A stretch of 50,840 nucleotides of DNA from Nitrospira sp. GTDB taxonomy: Bacteria > Nitrospirota > Nitrospiria > Nitrospirales > Nitrospiraceae. Location of the stretch: contig JAHBWQ010000003.1 of assembly GCA_019636915.1 (NCBI GenBank), positions 1-50,840 on the forward strand. The letters run 5' to 3'. Every line of letters begins with the position of its first letter. Position 1 is the stretch's first letter. This document shows, piece after piece, positions 33,808 through 41,879 of the stretch. A model generated the notes under the pieces. The model did not search any database and was not told the origin of the DNA. It saw only the letters and a program-made list of their open reading frames with translations. The position numbers were made by a program, and so were the translations under genes.

Positions 33808-34596
33808 TTAGACCTTCCGTTTTGATTGCCAGAGTTCCCATGGAGCATCCCCTCTGGCATACATCTCATCAAGCCGCTGCTTATCTTTGAACGTATCCAT
33901 ACACTCCCAATATCCGTCGTGCCGATACCCAATAAGTTGGTGTTCTTTGATAAGCCGTTGGAAAGGCTCAACGACAAGCTCCTCGCCTGGCTGGATGTAG
34001 CGAAAAATATCCTTCTTGAAAATGAAATAGCCGCCATTTACCTTCATTGCACCGCGATTCATGCACTCGATCTTATCCACATGATCATCGTGCCCCAGCG
34101 AGATGACGTGATAGCTCAGTGGAGGAGTGATGCAGATGCAACTGGCGATCTTGTCGTGGGTGAGAAAGTGCTCAATATAGGATGTAAGAGGAAGATCTGT
34201 CAGTCCGTCGCTGTAGTTAGCAAGAAACACATCCTCGCCCTCCAGGTACTTTTCCACGGCCTTCAAGCGCTGGCCGATGTTCGACATGACTCCGGTATCC
34301 GCAAACGTGATGTTCCAATCTTGTATGTCCGAACTGACCAAATCGACGTGTCGACCTCCTTGCGAAAGAATGAAATCGTTGGACTGACATTCATCGTACT
34401 GTAAGAAATAGCGCTTCACGACATCCGCACCGTGCCCCAAGCAAAGAATGAAGTCTTTGTGCCCGAAGTGGGCGTAGTACTTCATCACATGCCACATGAT
34501 GGGCCGATACCCGATGGGAACCATTGGTTTGGGAATGGATTCAGAATACTCCCGCAGCCGCATGCCCAACCCTCCGCAAAACAATACGACTTTCAT
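33808..34596 (-). CDS. Sugar-1-phosphate nucleotidyltransferase (RfbF-like)
   Basis: This 262-residue protein begins KVVLFCGGLGMRLREYSES and IPKPMVPIGYRPIMWHVMKYY, the pyrophosphorylase loop, and has EDVFLANYSDGLTD and MDTFKDKQRLDE. The overall order fits glucose-1-phosphate cytidylyltransferase (RfbF): the tail WECMDTFKDKQRLDE matches its WQPMDTLRDK region. CDP-glucose synthesis is therefore the best guess, but UDP- or GDP-linked products cannot be excluded. GTGAGG lies six bases before ATG 34596, whereas the longer frame to 34677 runs into the upstream gene. No complete CDP-sugar pathway is evident nearby. Confidence 0.78.
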   Translation of the reverse strand: MKVVLFCGGLGMRLREYSESIPKPMVPIGYRPIMWHVMKYYAHFGHKDFILCLGHGADVVKRYFLQYDECQSNDFILSQGGRHVDLVSSDIQDWNITFADTGVMSNIGQRLKAVEKYLEGEDVFLANYSDGLTDLPLTSYIEHFLTHDKIASCICITPPLSYHVISLGHDDHVDKIECMNRGAMKVNGGYFIFKKDIFRYIQPGEELVVEPFQRLIKEHQLIGYRHDGYWECMDTFKDKQRLDEMYARGDAPWELWQSKRKV

Positions 34597-34603
34597 GTGC
34601 ACC

Positions 34604-35950
34604 TCACTTGTTGGATGACCGGGTGTCAGAGCTTGCAGTACTCCTCCCCAAGCGATCCAATAGTTTTTGCGCGGCATTTTCTCCGCTCATGAAGGATTCG
34701 TCCGTCCAGATATAGGCCCAGTCACCGTAGCGCCCACAATATGCAATCCCAATGTCGTCCAAGTAGCCATGAACAATCTTGAGTGCAGGCGCGCGCTCTA
34801 GATCAAAAATCACATTCGCATAAGGCACCAGCATTGAATGTTTGAAGAGAATGGTATCCTCCTCTCGAAGAATCCCACAGCGCTTCAAGTCCTGGATAAC
34901 CGGTTCAATGCACTCATCTGGCGTTCTATCGAGTGGACGATACTTGGCAGAATAGTAACACTCAGCCTGAAGACTCCCGCAGCCAGGAGGCACATTGTGT
35001 GGCGATTGCAAATGTGGCGTGCTCAAGCGAGTAAAGAAGTAGTCTCTATCGTAAAAGTACGTCCAATGTGCATCAATGAGGTCAGACCGGTTAACCCCTA
35101 CGCTCACAATGATAACCGTGCTACAGGATAGTTTCCGAGACGCTTCGAGCACATCGACTGGTACGCCAGCGATCATCTTGATCAAGTCAGGCAGTGGTAT
35201 GGATGACACCAGATGGTCATAGGACACAACTTTTCCATTCTTAAATCGAAGCTCCTTACGTACTGGGTGAATCTGCACCAGTTCATGACCTGCTTGAAGA
35301 TCTGCTTGCTTCATAAACATGTTTAGATACGAGACAAAGCCGCCGTGCGAAGGATAGCGAAACTGGTCTATATAATGGACGTCAGGTGTTGACGGTGAGA
35401 GTGCTCCACGCAACACCTCCTCGATGTTGGCTCGATACAGGCGCGGCCCGACCCAGTCGGTACTCATATTGTCAGCCGTCGTCGTGTGATACTTGACCGT
35501 GTACTCCATTGGGAAGGTCTCGGCGAATGTCTTTCCAAAACTGGCATAGAGCCAGTCTCGATAATTCTTGATTTCTCCGTATTCATGGTGTTGAGCGTCG
35601 ATGAAATCCTTCAAGATGTTGATGGTGAGGTCCTGCGGAAGCCCATAGAGATTGCACTGAGCTGGGTGCTTGATCCAGTGTCCTTTCCAGTGATTATTGA
35701 CTTTGGTACGCAGACGTTCGAATTTCTGCTCCACGCTGTCTGCCAGCAGTTTCTGCATTCGCTCCACCTTGGTGAACGACACATGAGGCCCCTCATCAAT
35801 CGTGAAGCCATTCTCGAATACATAGGACGCCGTGTGCCCTCCATGATACGCACGCTTTTCATAGAGGGTCGCGCGATGACCTTCGGTATGGAGCCGATGC
35901 GCCGCACCGAATCCAGCCATACCCGAACCTAGAATTACGATTTTCTCCAC
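34604..35950 (-). CDS. FAD-dependent oxidoreductase, UDP-galactopyranose mutase-like
   Basis: This 448-residue flavoprotein has the dinucleotide-binding motif IVILGSGMAGFG at the N-terminus and the FAD-contacting LYEKRAYHGGHT. YGLPQDLTINILKDF resembles the substrate region of UDP-galactopyranose mutases and related amine oxidase-fold enzymes. A C-terminal GRYGDWAYIWTDESFMSGENAA segment holds the second FAD contact. Its role is probably isomerisation or oxidation of a nucleotide sugar. I start at GTG 35950, with GAGGAGAG upstream; the frame to 36043 would overlap the preceding epimerase gene. The mutase reading is a family-level inference only. Confidence 0.72.
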   Translation of the reverse strand: MEKIVILGSGMAGFGAAHRLHTEGHRATLYEKRAYHGGHTASYVFENGFTIDEGPHVSFTKVERMQKLLADSVEQKFERLRTKVNNHWKGHWIKHPAQCNLYGLPQDLTINILKDFIDAQHHEYGEIKNYRDWLYASFGKTFAETFPMEYTVKYHTTTADNMSTDWVGPRLYRANIEEVLRGALSPSTPDVHYIDQFRYPSHGGFVSYLNMFMKQADLQAGHELVQIHPVRKELRFKNGKVVSYDHLVSSIPLPDLIKMIAGVPVDVLEASRKLSCSTVIIVSVGVNRSDLIDAHWTYFYDRDYFFTRLSTPHLQSPHNVPPGCGSLQAECYYSAKYRPLDRTPDECIEPVIQDLKRCGILREEDTILFKHSMLVPYANVIFDLERAPALKIVHGYLDDIGIAYCGRYGDWAYIWTDESFMSGENAAQKLLDRLGRSTASSDTRSSNK

Positions 35951-35970
35951 CGTTTCTCTCCTCAGCTGGC

Positions 35971-36894
35971 TTACGCCAGCTTTTGACGCCACCACTCGAT
36001 GGTATGAGCAATGCCGGTTTCCATCGAATACCTCGGCTGCCACTTCACCTCGGTGCTCAACCGTTCGATGTCCGCCACCACTAGCGGCGCATCGTTCGCC
36101 CGGCTTGGGATAGCCCCTAATTTAAGCAGGTCTTCACGCCCCAGCGTACGACCCACCGTCACAACAATGTCACGCAAGGTTACCGCCGTTCCAGATCCGA
36201 CATTAATCGGCCCTTCGACAGCGCTGTCAAGGACAGACACGATAGCCTCCGCCACATCCTGCACATGAAGATAGTCGCGAATTTGTTTCCCGTGCGAGCA
36301 GCGCGCCTCTTGTCCTTGCAGCACGGATCGAATGACGGACGATACCAGTCGATCTGGATGTTCGTTTGGCCCATACAGAAAGAAAACACGGGGCCACGCA
36401 TAACTGAGTTGATGAGATCGGCAAAATGCCTGACCCATCACATCCAGGGCATGCTTGCAAGCTCCATAGACCGTATTGGGAACGGTCGGCGTCCTCGTTT
36501 CATGGCAATACCCGTAACTCCAGTCATACTCATAACTTGATCCTGGCATCACGATTCGTCGCCCGCCCTCCCGATGAAAGAACTTCAACAACTCCATGCT
36601 TGATCGGACCCAATCAAAATTTAGGTCAGATGAAATCAGCTTACCCGGTACGACATACCATGCAAGATGGAGCAGCTCCGCAGGTTTAATTTTCTCGACG
36701 AGACGCGCAGTAGATACAGGGTCAAAGAGATCTGCCTGATGCCACATGACAGCCGCACGAGCCACAACGTCTGCTTTCGAAGAGACTGCGTGTACCTCGT
36801 ACCCTCGCTCAAGCAACGGTTGTAGACAGTGAGAACCTATGAATCCGGTTGCTCCCGTTACCAACACTCGCTTCTCCCCTACCAATGCCGCCAT
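35971..36894 (-). CDS. NAD-dependent epimerase/dehydratase (extended SDR)
   Basis: This is a 307-residue extended short-chain dehydrogenase: VLVTGATGFIGSH (NAD loop), PGSSYEY (catalytic Ser about 119-120), and TVYGACKHALD (Tyr143, Lys147). LSYAWPRVFFLYGPNEHP and DYLHVQDVAEAIV are the usual substrate-side motifs. The enzyme is likely a sugar-nucleotide epimerase, reductase or dehydratase. ATG 36894 lies just after GGAGG; the frame to 36939 overlaps the RmlC-like gene. Together with its RmlC-like, RfbF-like and FAD neighbours it forms a sugar-nucleotide subcluster, but the exact sugar is unknown. Confidence 0.8.
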   Translation of the reverse strand: MAALVGEKRVLVTGATGFIGSHCLQPLLERGYEVHAVSSKADVVARAAVMWHQADLFDPVSTARLVEKIKPAELLHLAWYVVPGKLISSDLNFDWVRSSMELLKFFHREGGRRIVMPGSSYEYDWSYGYCHETRTPTVPNTVYGACKHALDVMGQAFCRSHQLSYAWPRVFFLYGPNEHPDRLVSSVIRSVLQGQEARCSHGKQIRDYLHVQDVAEAIVSVLDSAVEGPINVGSGTAVTLRDIVVTVGRTLGREDLLKLGAIPSRANDAPLVVADIERLSTEVKWQPRYSMETGIAHTIEWWRQKLA

Positions 36895-36910
36895 ATCTCC
36901 GCTTCCTCCT

Positions 36911-37435
36911 TCAGTAATCTGGCCAGTGTTGATCTCCACTCGAAATCAGGCTCACTGGCAAAGGCCATACGATTCCAAAGGCCGGATCGTTGAATCTCAC
37001 ACCTGTCGCCGATTCTTTGGCATAAAATTGGGACGTCTGATAGACAAGGTCCGTCTCATCCTCCAGAGTTTGGTACCCATGGGCAAAGCCTTCAGGTACG
37101 TAGAGCATGCGGCCGTTGTCTGCCGTCAGTTCCACTCCGAACCATTGGCATCTGGTAGGAGACCCCTCCCGCAAGTCGATGATGACATCGTACAGCGCTC
37201 CCCTGGAGCAGTGAACCAGCTTCACTTCCGCATTCGGAGCGAGCTGGAAATGCATTCCTCGAACTGTGCCCTTCTTAGCATTATGACCGATATTCACTTG
37301 CACAACGGCCGGATCCAACCCCTGTGAGGCAAATTCTCTGGCACACCAGCGGCGCGAAAAAAATCCGCGCTCATCGACAATTCTTTTCAGATCAATGACG
37401 TAGGCGCCTTTGAGCTTGGTTTCGGCAAAAATCAT
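36911..37435 (-). CDS. rfbC: dTDP-4-dehydrorhamnose 3,5-epimerase-like protein (RmlC family)
   Basis: This 174-residue cupin has the RmlC layout: DERGFFSRRWCAREFA, GTVRGMHFQ (His62 as base), KLVHCSRGALYDVIIDLR and YVPEGFAHGYQTL. These residues bind the sugar nucleotide and carry out epimerisation. No rmlA, rmlB or rmlD gene is recognisable here, so it may work with the SDR and the RfbF-like enzyme on another 4-keto sugar rather than dTDP-rhamnose. Its ATG at 37435 overlaps the stop of the UDP-glucose dehydrogenase gene by four bases. Confidence 0.83.
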   Translation of the reverse strand: MIFAETKLKGAYVIDLKRIVDERGFFSRRWCAREFASQGLDPAVVQVNIGHNAKKGTVRGMHFQLAPNAEVKLVHCSRGALYDVIIDLREGSPTRCQWFGVELTADNGRMLYVPEGFAHGYQTLEDETDLVYQTSQFYAKESATGVRFNDPAFGIVWPLPVSLISSGDQHWPDY

Positions 37436-38778
37436 GTCGTCTCCAATCCGATGCCCTCGTATCTCGCGATAGATGCCTTATCAAGCAAGCGACGTCCATC
37501 CACGAACAGGGGTTGCGGAGTTAGCTGCCTCAGAAGGTCAGGGACTTTGAGAAATTCATCCCATCGCGTAACCAGCACAATCGCATCAGCCTGCATCAGC
37601 CCATCAGCAAGGGTCTTGGTCAACTCCAGCTCTTGAGGAGAAAACAACCTCCTGGCCTCATCTTCGGCCACAGGATCATAGCCTTTTACTATTGCCCCTT
37701 CTCGCAACAAAGCCCGAATAATGGGAATCGCAGGAGACTCGCGCATATCGTTTGTGTCTGGTCGAAATGCTAAACCGAGGATGGTGACTCTGATGCCTTG
37801 TAAAGAAGGGAACTGCTTCTTAAGGATTTTGATAATTTGTCGAGGTTGACGCTCATTGATAGCAAGAACTGCATTCAGCAGATCCATCGGTACATGATGT
37901 TTCTGCCCATGAGCCGCAAGTGCCTTTACATCCTTGGGAAAACAGCTCCCCCCAAACCCGCAACCGGCGGCTAGAAACGCTGCAACCGGCGGCTGAACTC
38001 GTTTCTTGCTTGGCAACTGAACACTCAGATAGCGACTGATGTGCACTCCTCGCATAACCTCGACCACATCCACATCTTTGATCGCTGAGCAGAGATTGGC
38101 GATTTCATTGGAGAATGAAATACATGTTGCCAGCAAGCTATTAGCTGCGTACTTGATCATCTCAGCCGTTTTGTTATTGGTGCGCAACACTTCTACATCA
38201 GGGAACCCCTGGTACAGTTCCGCTTGCCGCTCGATCGTTGGCTGATCAATCCCACCCAGCACGATTCGATCCGGATACATGAATTCATTGACCGCTTCAC
38301 CTTCCGTGAGAAACTCAGGGTTCATCCCCACTCCAAAATCAACCCCGGCCTTCTTCCTGGATGATTCTTCAAGAATCGGCAATACCACATCATCCGTTGT
38401 CCCTGGGACAACTGTACTTTTCACAACTACAACGTGATAACCGGACTTAGCACTCAAAGCTTGGCCGAGTTGCCTGGCCACATTCTTAATGTAGGTTAGG
38501 TCGATTTCATTTCCATCAAATGGGGTCCCAACAGCAATCATCGAGAGATCAGTCTGTCGAACAGCATCGGCAAGATTAGTCGTAGCTCGCAACTTGTCAC
38601 CCGCATGTTTTTTCAACAAAGCGCCTAAACCCCGCTCATAGATCGGAGCCGTCCCCTTATTGATCAAATCCACCTTTGATTGATCAATATCGACACACAT
38701 CACATGATGTCCCTTTTCTGCAAAACATGCTCCAGTGACAATGCCCACATAGCCTGTTCCGACAATTGAGATCTTCAT
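37432..38778 (-). CDS. ugd: UDP-glucose 6-dehydrogenase
   Basis: This 448-residue enzyme starts MKISIVGTGYVGIVTGACFA, with VGTPF, KSTVVPGTTDDVVLPIL, NPEFLTEGEA and AAGCGFGGSCFPKDVKAL (Cys279 catalytic). ILGLAFRPDTNDMRESPA and GYDPVAEDEARRLF end the NAD-dependent dehydrogenase fold. It oxidises UDP-glucose to UDP-glucuronic acid. It differs clearly from the AlgD-like gene at 29047, so the locus makes two kinds of uronic acid precursor. A strong ribosome site (GGGGGG ending near the start) precedes ATG 38778, and the stop is coupled to the RmlC-like gene. Confidence 0.88.
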   Translation of the reverse strand: MKISIVGTGYVGIVTGACFAEKGHHVMCVDIDQSKVDLINKGTAPIYERGLGALLKKHAGDKLRATTNLADAVRQTDLSMIAVGTPFDGNEIDLTYIKNVARQLGQALSAKSGYHVVVVKSTVVPGTTDDVVLPILEESSRKKAGVDFGVGMNPEFLTEGEAVNEFMYPDRIVLGGIDQPTIERQAELYQGFPDVEVLRTNNKTAEMIKYAANSLLATCISFSNEIANLCSAIKDVDVVEVMRGVHISRYLSVQLPSKKRVQPPVAAFLAAGCGFGGSCFPKDVKALAAHGQKHHVPMDLLNAVLAINERQPRQIIKILKKQFPSLQGIRVTILGLAFRPDTNDMRESPAIPIIRALLREGAIVKGYDPVAEDEARRLFSPQELELTKTLADGLMQADAIVLVTRWDEFLKVPDLLRQLTPQPLFVDGRRLLDKASIARYEGIGLETT

Positions 38779-38801
38779 TTCCTAGTCCCCCCGCTCTTCA
38801 G

Positions 38802-39914
38802 TTACGAATCCTGTGCATCGCGATTACCCTGATACCAGATGAGTGATCTCCTCAACCCTTCGTCAAGTGTCACACTTGGATGATATCCCAAATGCATACG
38901 TGCTTTTGTGATGACTGGACAGCGTCGATTGGGATTATCTACGAGATAACTCACATCCTCGCTGGCTTGACGAATGACTTTGCCCTTGTAGCCGAAAAGG
39001 TCTCTGGCAAACGCCGCCAACTTTTCGGCCAACTCAACCATGGAGATTTCTGGTGTCTCTACGCCGATGTTGTAGGCTTCACCTTTCTGTCCTTTCACAA
39101 GAACTTTGTAATACCCGATTACAGCATCTGCTGAATAACAGAACGTTCGCTTGGGAGATCCGTCTGAGAACATCACAATGTCCCGGTCCGCCATGATGTC
39201 TCGCGCAAAGTCAGGAATGACTCGACGATCGCTAATCTTCAGGCCAGGACCGTAGTTATTGAATGGCCGCGCCACTTTCACAGGTATATTGAGCTGATGA
39301 GCAAAGTTGACGCACAATGTTTCGCCATACCGTTTCGCCTCGTCATAGCAGGCACGTGGTCCCGTGCAGGACACGAACCCCCGATAGGTTTCTGGAGTCG
39401 GAATATGATCTGGGGATGGATCGCCATAGATCTCACTACTGGAGAAAAATAGCAGCCCTTCGAGAGGTCGCCCCTTCTCCTGACGAGACTGGGCATAATC
39501 CAGCAACATGCGTAGTCCGTTCACATTGGCGTCCATCGTGCTGATTGGGTCTCGCTTGTAATACGTCGGCGAGGCAATAGATGCCGCATGGATGATATAT
39601 GCAAAATCTCCCATGTCAGTCGGCAGAGGGTACCGAATGTCATGTGTGACCAGCGTCAGATTGACATCTCCTTTCATTCCTGAAAGCCAGGTTGGCATAC
39701 CTCTCACAAAACTGTCATAGACGACCACACTGATTGGAGCTTGACTAGGATTCGCACGGTTCCAATGCAACGCGCCTTGCACAAAATAGTGGCCGAGGAA
39801 TCCCGCGCCGCCCGTGATCAGCAACCGCTTGCCCGACATGGCTAAAAACTCCGATTTAAGACAGTCCGCCATGTACGAAAGATCATGCAGAACAACTTCA
39901 TTCGCCGTCTTCAT
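38802..39914 (-). CDS. UDP-glucuronate decarboxylase-like epimerase (UXS family)
   Basis: This is a 370-residue extended SDR. ITGGAGFLGHYFV (about 34-45), HAASIASP, FSSSEIYGDP and GPRACYDEAKRYGET (catalytic Tyr190, Lys194) read like UXS enzymes. The GPRACYDEAKR and ARPFNNYGP patches are the distinguishing ones. Such enzymes convert UDP-glucuronate to UDP-xylose, sometimes to UDP-apiose or a 4-keto pentose. The next gene makes UDP-glucuronate, which supports that role. The long N-terminus before the NAD loop (28 residues) is kept because a GAGG lies upstream of ATG 39914 (10 bases). Confidence 0.8.
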   Translation of the reverse strand: MKTANEVVLHDLSYMADCLKSEFLAMSGKRLLITGGAGFLGHYFVQGALHWNRANPSQAPISVVVYDSFVRGMPTWLSGMKGDVNLTLVTHDIRYPLPTDMGDFAYIIHAASIASPTYYKRDPISTMDANVNGLRMLLDYAQSRQEKGRPLEGLLFFSSSEIYGDPSPDHIPTPETYRGFVSCTGPRACYDEAKRYGETLCVNFAHQLNIPVKVARPFNNYGPGLKISDRRVIPDFARDIMADRDIVMFSDGSPKRTFCYSADAVIGYYKVLVKGQKGEAYNIGVETPEISMVELAEKLAAFARDLFGYKGKVIRQASEDVSYLVDNPNRRCPVITKARMHLGYHPSVTLDEGLRRSLIWYQGNRDAQDS

Positions 39915-40060
39915 ACTTCTTCAACCTCACGCTATCGCGAACATGGTTACCATCCTCATGCCCGGCCTGTTCCGATCACGAGAACCTCCGTTGCCTTGAC
40001 CTCATGACTGTCAGCCACTTCTACTGACACCGCACGAACTATACGGCCACCACTGTTCCG

Positions 40061-41116
40061 CTAACGGTTCGCCCGCCTCAACCAAACCTCGCGCCAATAG
40101 GAATAAATACTCCTTGGGCAGAACAGCCGATCCGAGGAATAGTGTGCACGACAATAAACTCCCTCGAGAATGAGGCAGTCATTGGGCAATTTCATCATCT
40201 TTCCGGTCCGTTCGTTGATGATCTTGTCAACACGGCACAAGACTCTGGCTGTCTTGCCGCAATAGGGAACCTGTTCGGCATCGAACCACAACCCTCGATT
40301 CTTGTTGTTCTTGTCCAGAGTAGAGAGAATTTCATCATGCGATTTGATTTGAACTAACTCACCAGGCTCCAAATTGAGCTTGTCCGAAGGTGTTTTGCCC
40401 TCTAGTCGTCCCTCTTTATATGGGAAGGGAACACCGCCACGAAGCTTTTGGAATACGTCATATAGCCAAAGCCAGACACGAAGCCCCGGCAACCTCATGA
40501 GACGCTGATAGGTGCGAAATAGCAATGAGGATAACACATCCCCTACCCCAACATTTCCGCAACGAAGATCTCGGAGGTACTGGCCTAGATCCCAACTTGA
40601 CAATGGAGTGCTGAAATTGCGGAGAGCAGTAACCTGACACCGATATACCTCGCTGACCTCGGAGCTTTCCTCAGCTCGTTTTGTCGTAGTCGCCAGTAGT
40701 TGCGCCTCAGTGAGCAACGTGAAAGATCTGTTCGGATGCCACATCTCCCTCTCAAATGAAGGAGACGATGCGCCCCCACTGCACGGTCTCTCAAGCCAGG
40801 CCTCCTTCCAATACATAAGGCAGCGTGCACCACACCCGCCATGTGCAGATCCGTCGCAACGAACGCCATCCAGGTGCACGGCGTCTATCACGCGCCGAGC
40901 ACCCGTCTTTTCTATGGTATCGCAAGTCTTTTCCGCCCGTTTGTAGACTTGAAACTCTTGCCCGCAGTACTGAAGCATTTCTGGCATGAAGGGAAGACGG
41001 TCCAACATGCCCTCTTGATCAAGCGTGGCAAGAATGGCCTCGCGACTCTTCACCCGAACTGTTTCACCCGCGTGCAAGCTCAAAACCTTGCCTAATCCAG
41101 ATTCACCGCGAGTCAT
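40061..41116 (-). CDS. Unknown protein with a duplicated Cys/His-containing domain
   Basis: This 351-residue protein is built from two copies of one unit. Copy 1 (about 14-110) has GETVRVKSREAILATLD, FMPEMLQYCG and CDTIEKTG, ending GVRCDGSAHGGCGARCLMYWKEAWL. Copy 2 (about 249-351) has GELVQIKSHDEILSTLD, YCGKTARV and GVYCRAHYSSDRLFCPRSIYSYWREVWL. The Cys and His in copy 1 (Cys51, 65, 87, 95, 99 and His92) look like a metal site. Copy 2 keeps only part of it, with the last Cys replaced. No signal peptide or membrane helix is visible. GGAGG lies seven bases before ATG 41116. I recall similar conserved proteins in EPS or secondary-metabolite neighbourhoods, but I cannot name a function. Confidence 0.7.
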   Translation of the reverse strand: MTRGESGLGKVLSLHAGETVRVKSREAILATLDQEGMLDRLPFMPEMLQYCGQEFQVYKRAEKTCDTIEKTGARRVIDAVHLDGVRCDGSAHGGCGARCLMYWKEAWLERPCSGGASSPSFEREMWHPNRSFTLLTEAQLLATTTKRAEESSEVSEVYRCQVTALRNFSTPLSSWDLGQYLRDLRCGNVGVGDVLSSLLFRTYQRLMRLPGLRVWLWLYDVFQKLRGGVPFPYKEGRLEGKTPSDKLNLEPGELVQIKSHDEILSTLDKNNKNRGLWFDAEQVPYCGKTARVLCRVDKIINERTGKMMKLPNDCLILEGVYCRAHYSSDRLFCPRSIYSYWREVWLRRANR

Positions 41117-41285
41117 GCTCTAGCCTCCCCTCTATTCTCTACCATACATGCTCGATCGTTCTCCTGGATGATCGAGAGACCCTGCGGTCATCAGCTTGTT
41201 TAGCCCACAACCTGATGCAGAAAATACTCGCAGTTCACTCGCTCTGTCCGAACAAGTCTCCGGCCGACACACAAAATCAAATCAA

Positions 41286-41438
41286 CTAAAACAGAGTATA
41301 GATGAATGGTGCAACAGCCGATCCCTGAGTCAAAACGATCAAGCTTCCCAACAAAACCAAGACGATCAAAATTGGTAGGATCCAAAACTTCTTACGTTCC
41401 TTCATAAAAGCCCATAGTTCCATCACAAACTCGCCCAT
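41286..41438 (-). CDS. DUF5989-family small membrane protein
   Basis: This 50-residue gene is too short for ordinary gene callers. It starts at ATG 41438 after a perfect AGGAGG six bases upstream and ends at TAG 41286-41288. The protein is MGEFVMELWAFMKERKKF followed by a single transmembrane helix (WILPILIVLVLLGSLIVL) and the tail TQGSAVAPFIYTLF. The QGSAVAPFIYTLF ending is the family signature. Such peptides are encoded next to SxtJ and carbamoyltransferase genes, exactly as here, and may help assemble or anchor the carbamoyl-transfer machinery. The function is not established. Confidence 0.8.
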   Translation of the reverse strand: MGEFVMELWAFMKERKKFWILPILIVLVLLGSLIVLTQGSAVAPFIYTLF

Positions 41439-41465
41439 GATGCACCTCCTGGATCCCGAATCGAA

Positions 41466-41861
41466 CTAGAATTGATATTTCATATGGGTGCGGGAACGCG
41501 GCGATCTGACAACCCGATATGTGGGAATTTCCTTCGTGAAAACCGGCTGCATCGTATGCTTACCCATAAGCCGAAAGATTACTCCGATCGGGGTCACAAG
41601 TCCGTAGAACACAGCACTGAGAAGAATTCTCGTATTGATCCATCCCAGCACATGTCCGATCCACATCCACCCGGCATGAATAGGCCGCAAGACCAGCGGG
41701 AGCACGGAACCAAGAAGAATGAGAATCCCACCAGGCCCAACCGCCCACCAATTCATGGACTCACCGCGAAATACGAGTGGCCACAACCCAATCACAACGA
41801 ATACGCCGCCGACCATCAGCCCAAATTGGCGTAACTCCTTTGACGTTGCTGATTTATTCAC
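41466..41861 (-). CDS. SxtJ-family membrane protein
   Basis: This 131-residue protein has three hydrophobic segments (about 12-30, 39-60 and 73-95). It shows the SxtJ pattern: ELRQFGLMVGGVFVVIGLWPLVFRG, then WIGHVLGWINTRILLSAVFYGLVTPIGVIFRLMGK. The polar tail is basic (RSPRSRTHMKYQF). It is encoded between the carbamoyltransferase (SxtI-like) and the 50-residue protein. In other loci sxtI and sxtJ are adjacent and are thought to act together in carbamoylation, though the precise role of SxtJ is not known. It starts at ATG 41861, only 18 bases from the carbamoyltransferase stop. Confidence 0.82.
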   Translation of the reverse strand: MNKSATSKELRQFGLMVGGVFVVIGLWPLVFRGESMNWWAVGPGGILILLGSVLPLVLRPIHAGWMWIGHVLGWINTRILLSAVFYGLVTPIGVIFRLMGKHTMQPVFTKEIPTYRVVRSPRSRTHMKYQF

Positions 41862-41879
41862 GGCATCTCCTAAATTCAG

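Noticed and set aside
41151-41176. CTCGATC/GATCGAG hairpin upstream of the Cys/His protein
   Set aside because: The stem is only seven pairs with no T-run and sits next to the ribosome site of a gene; too weak to call a terminator or operator.
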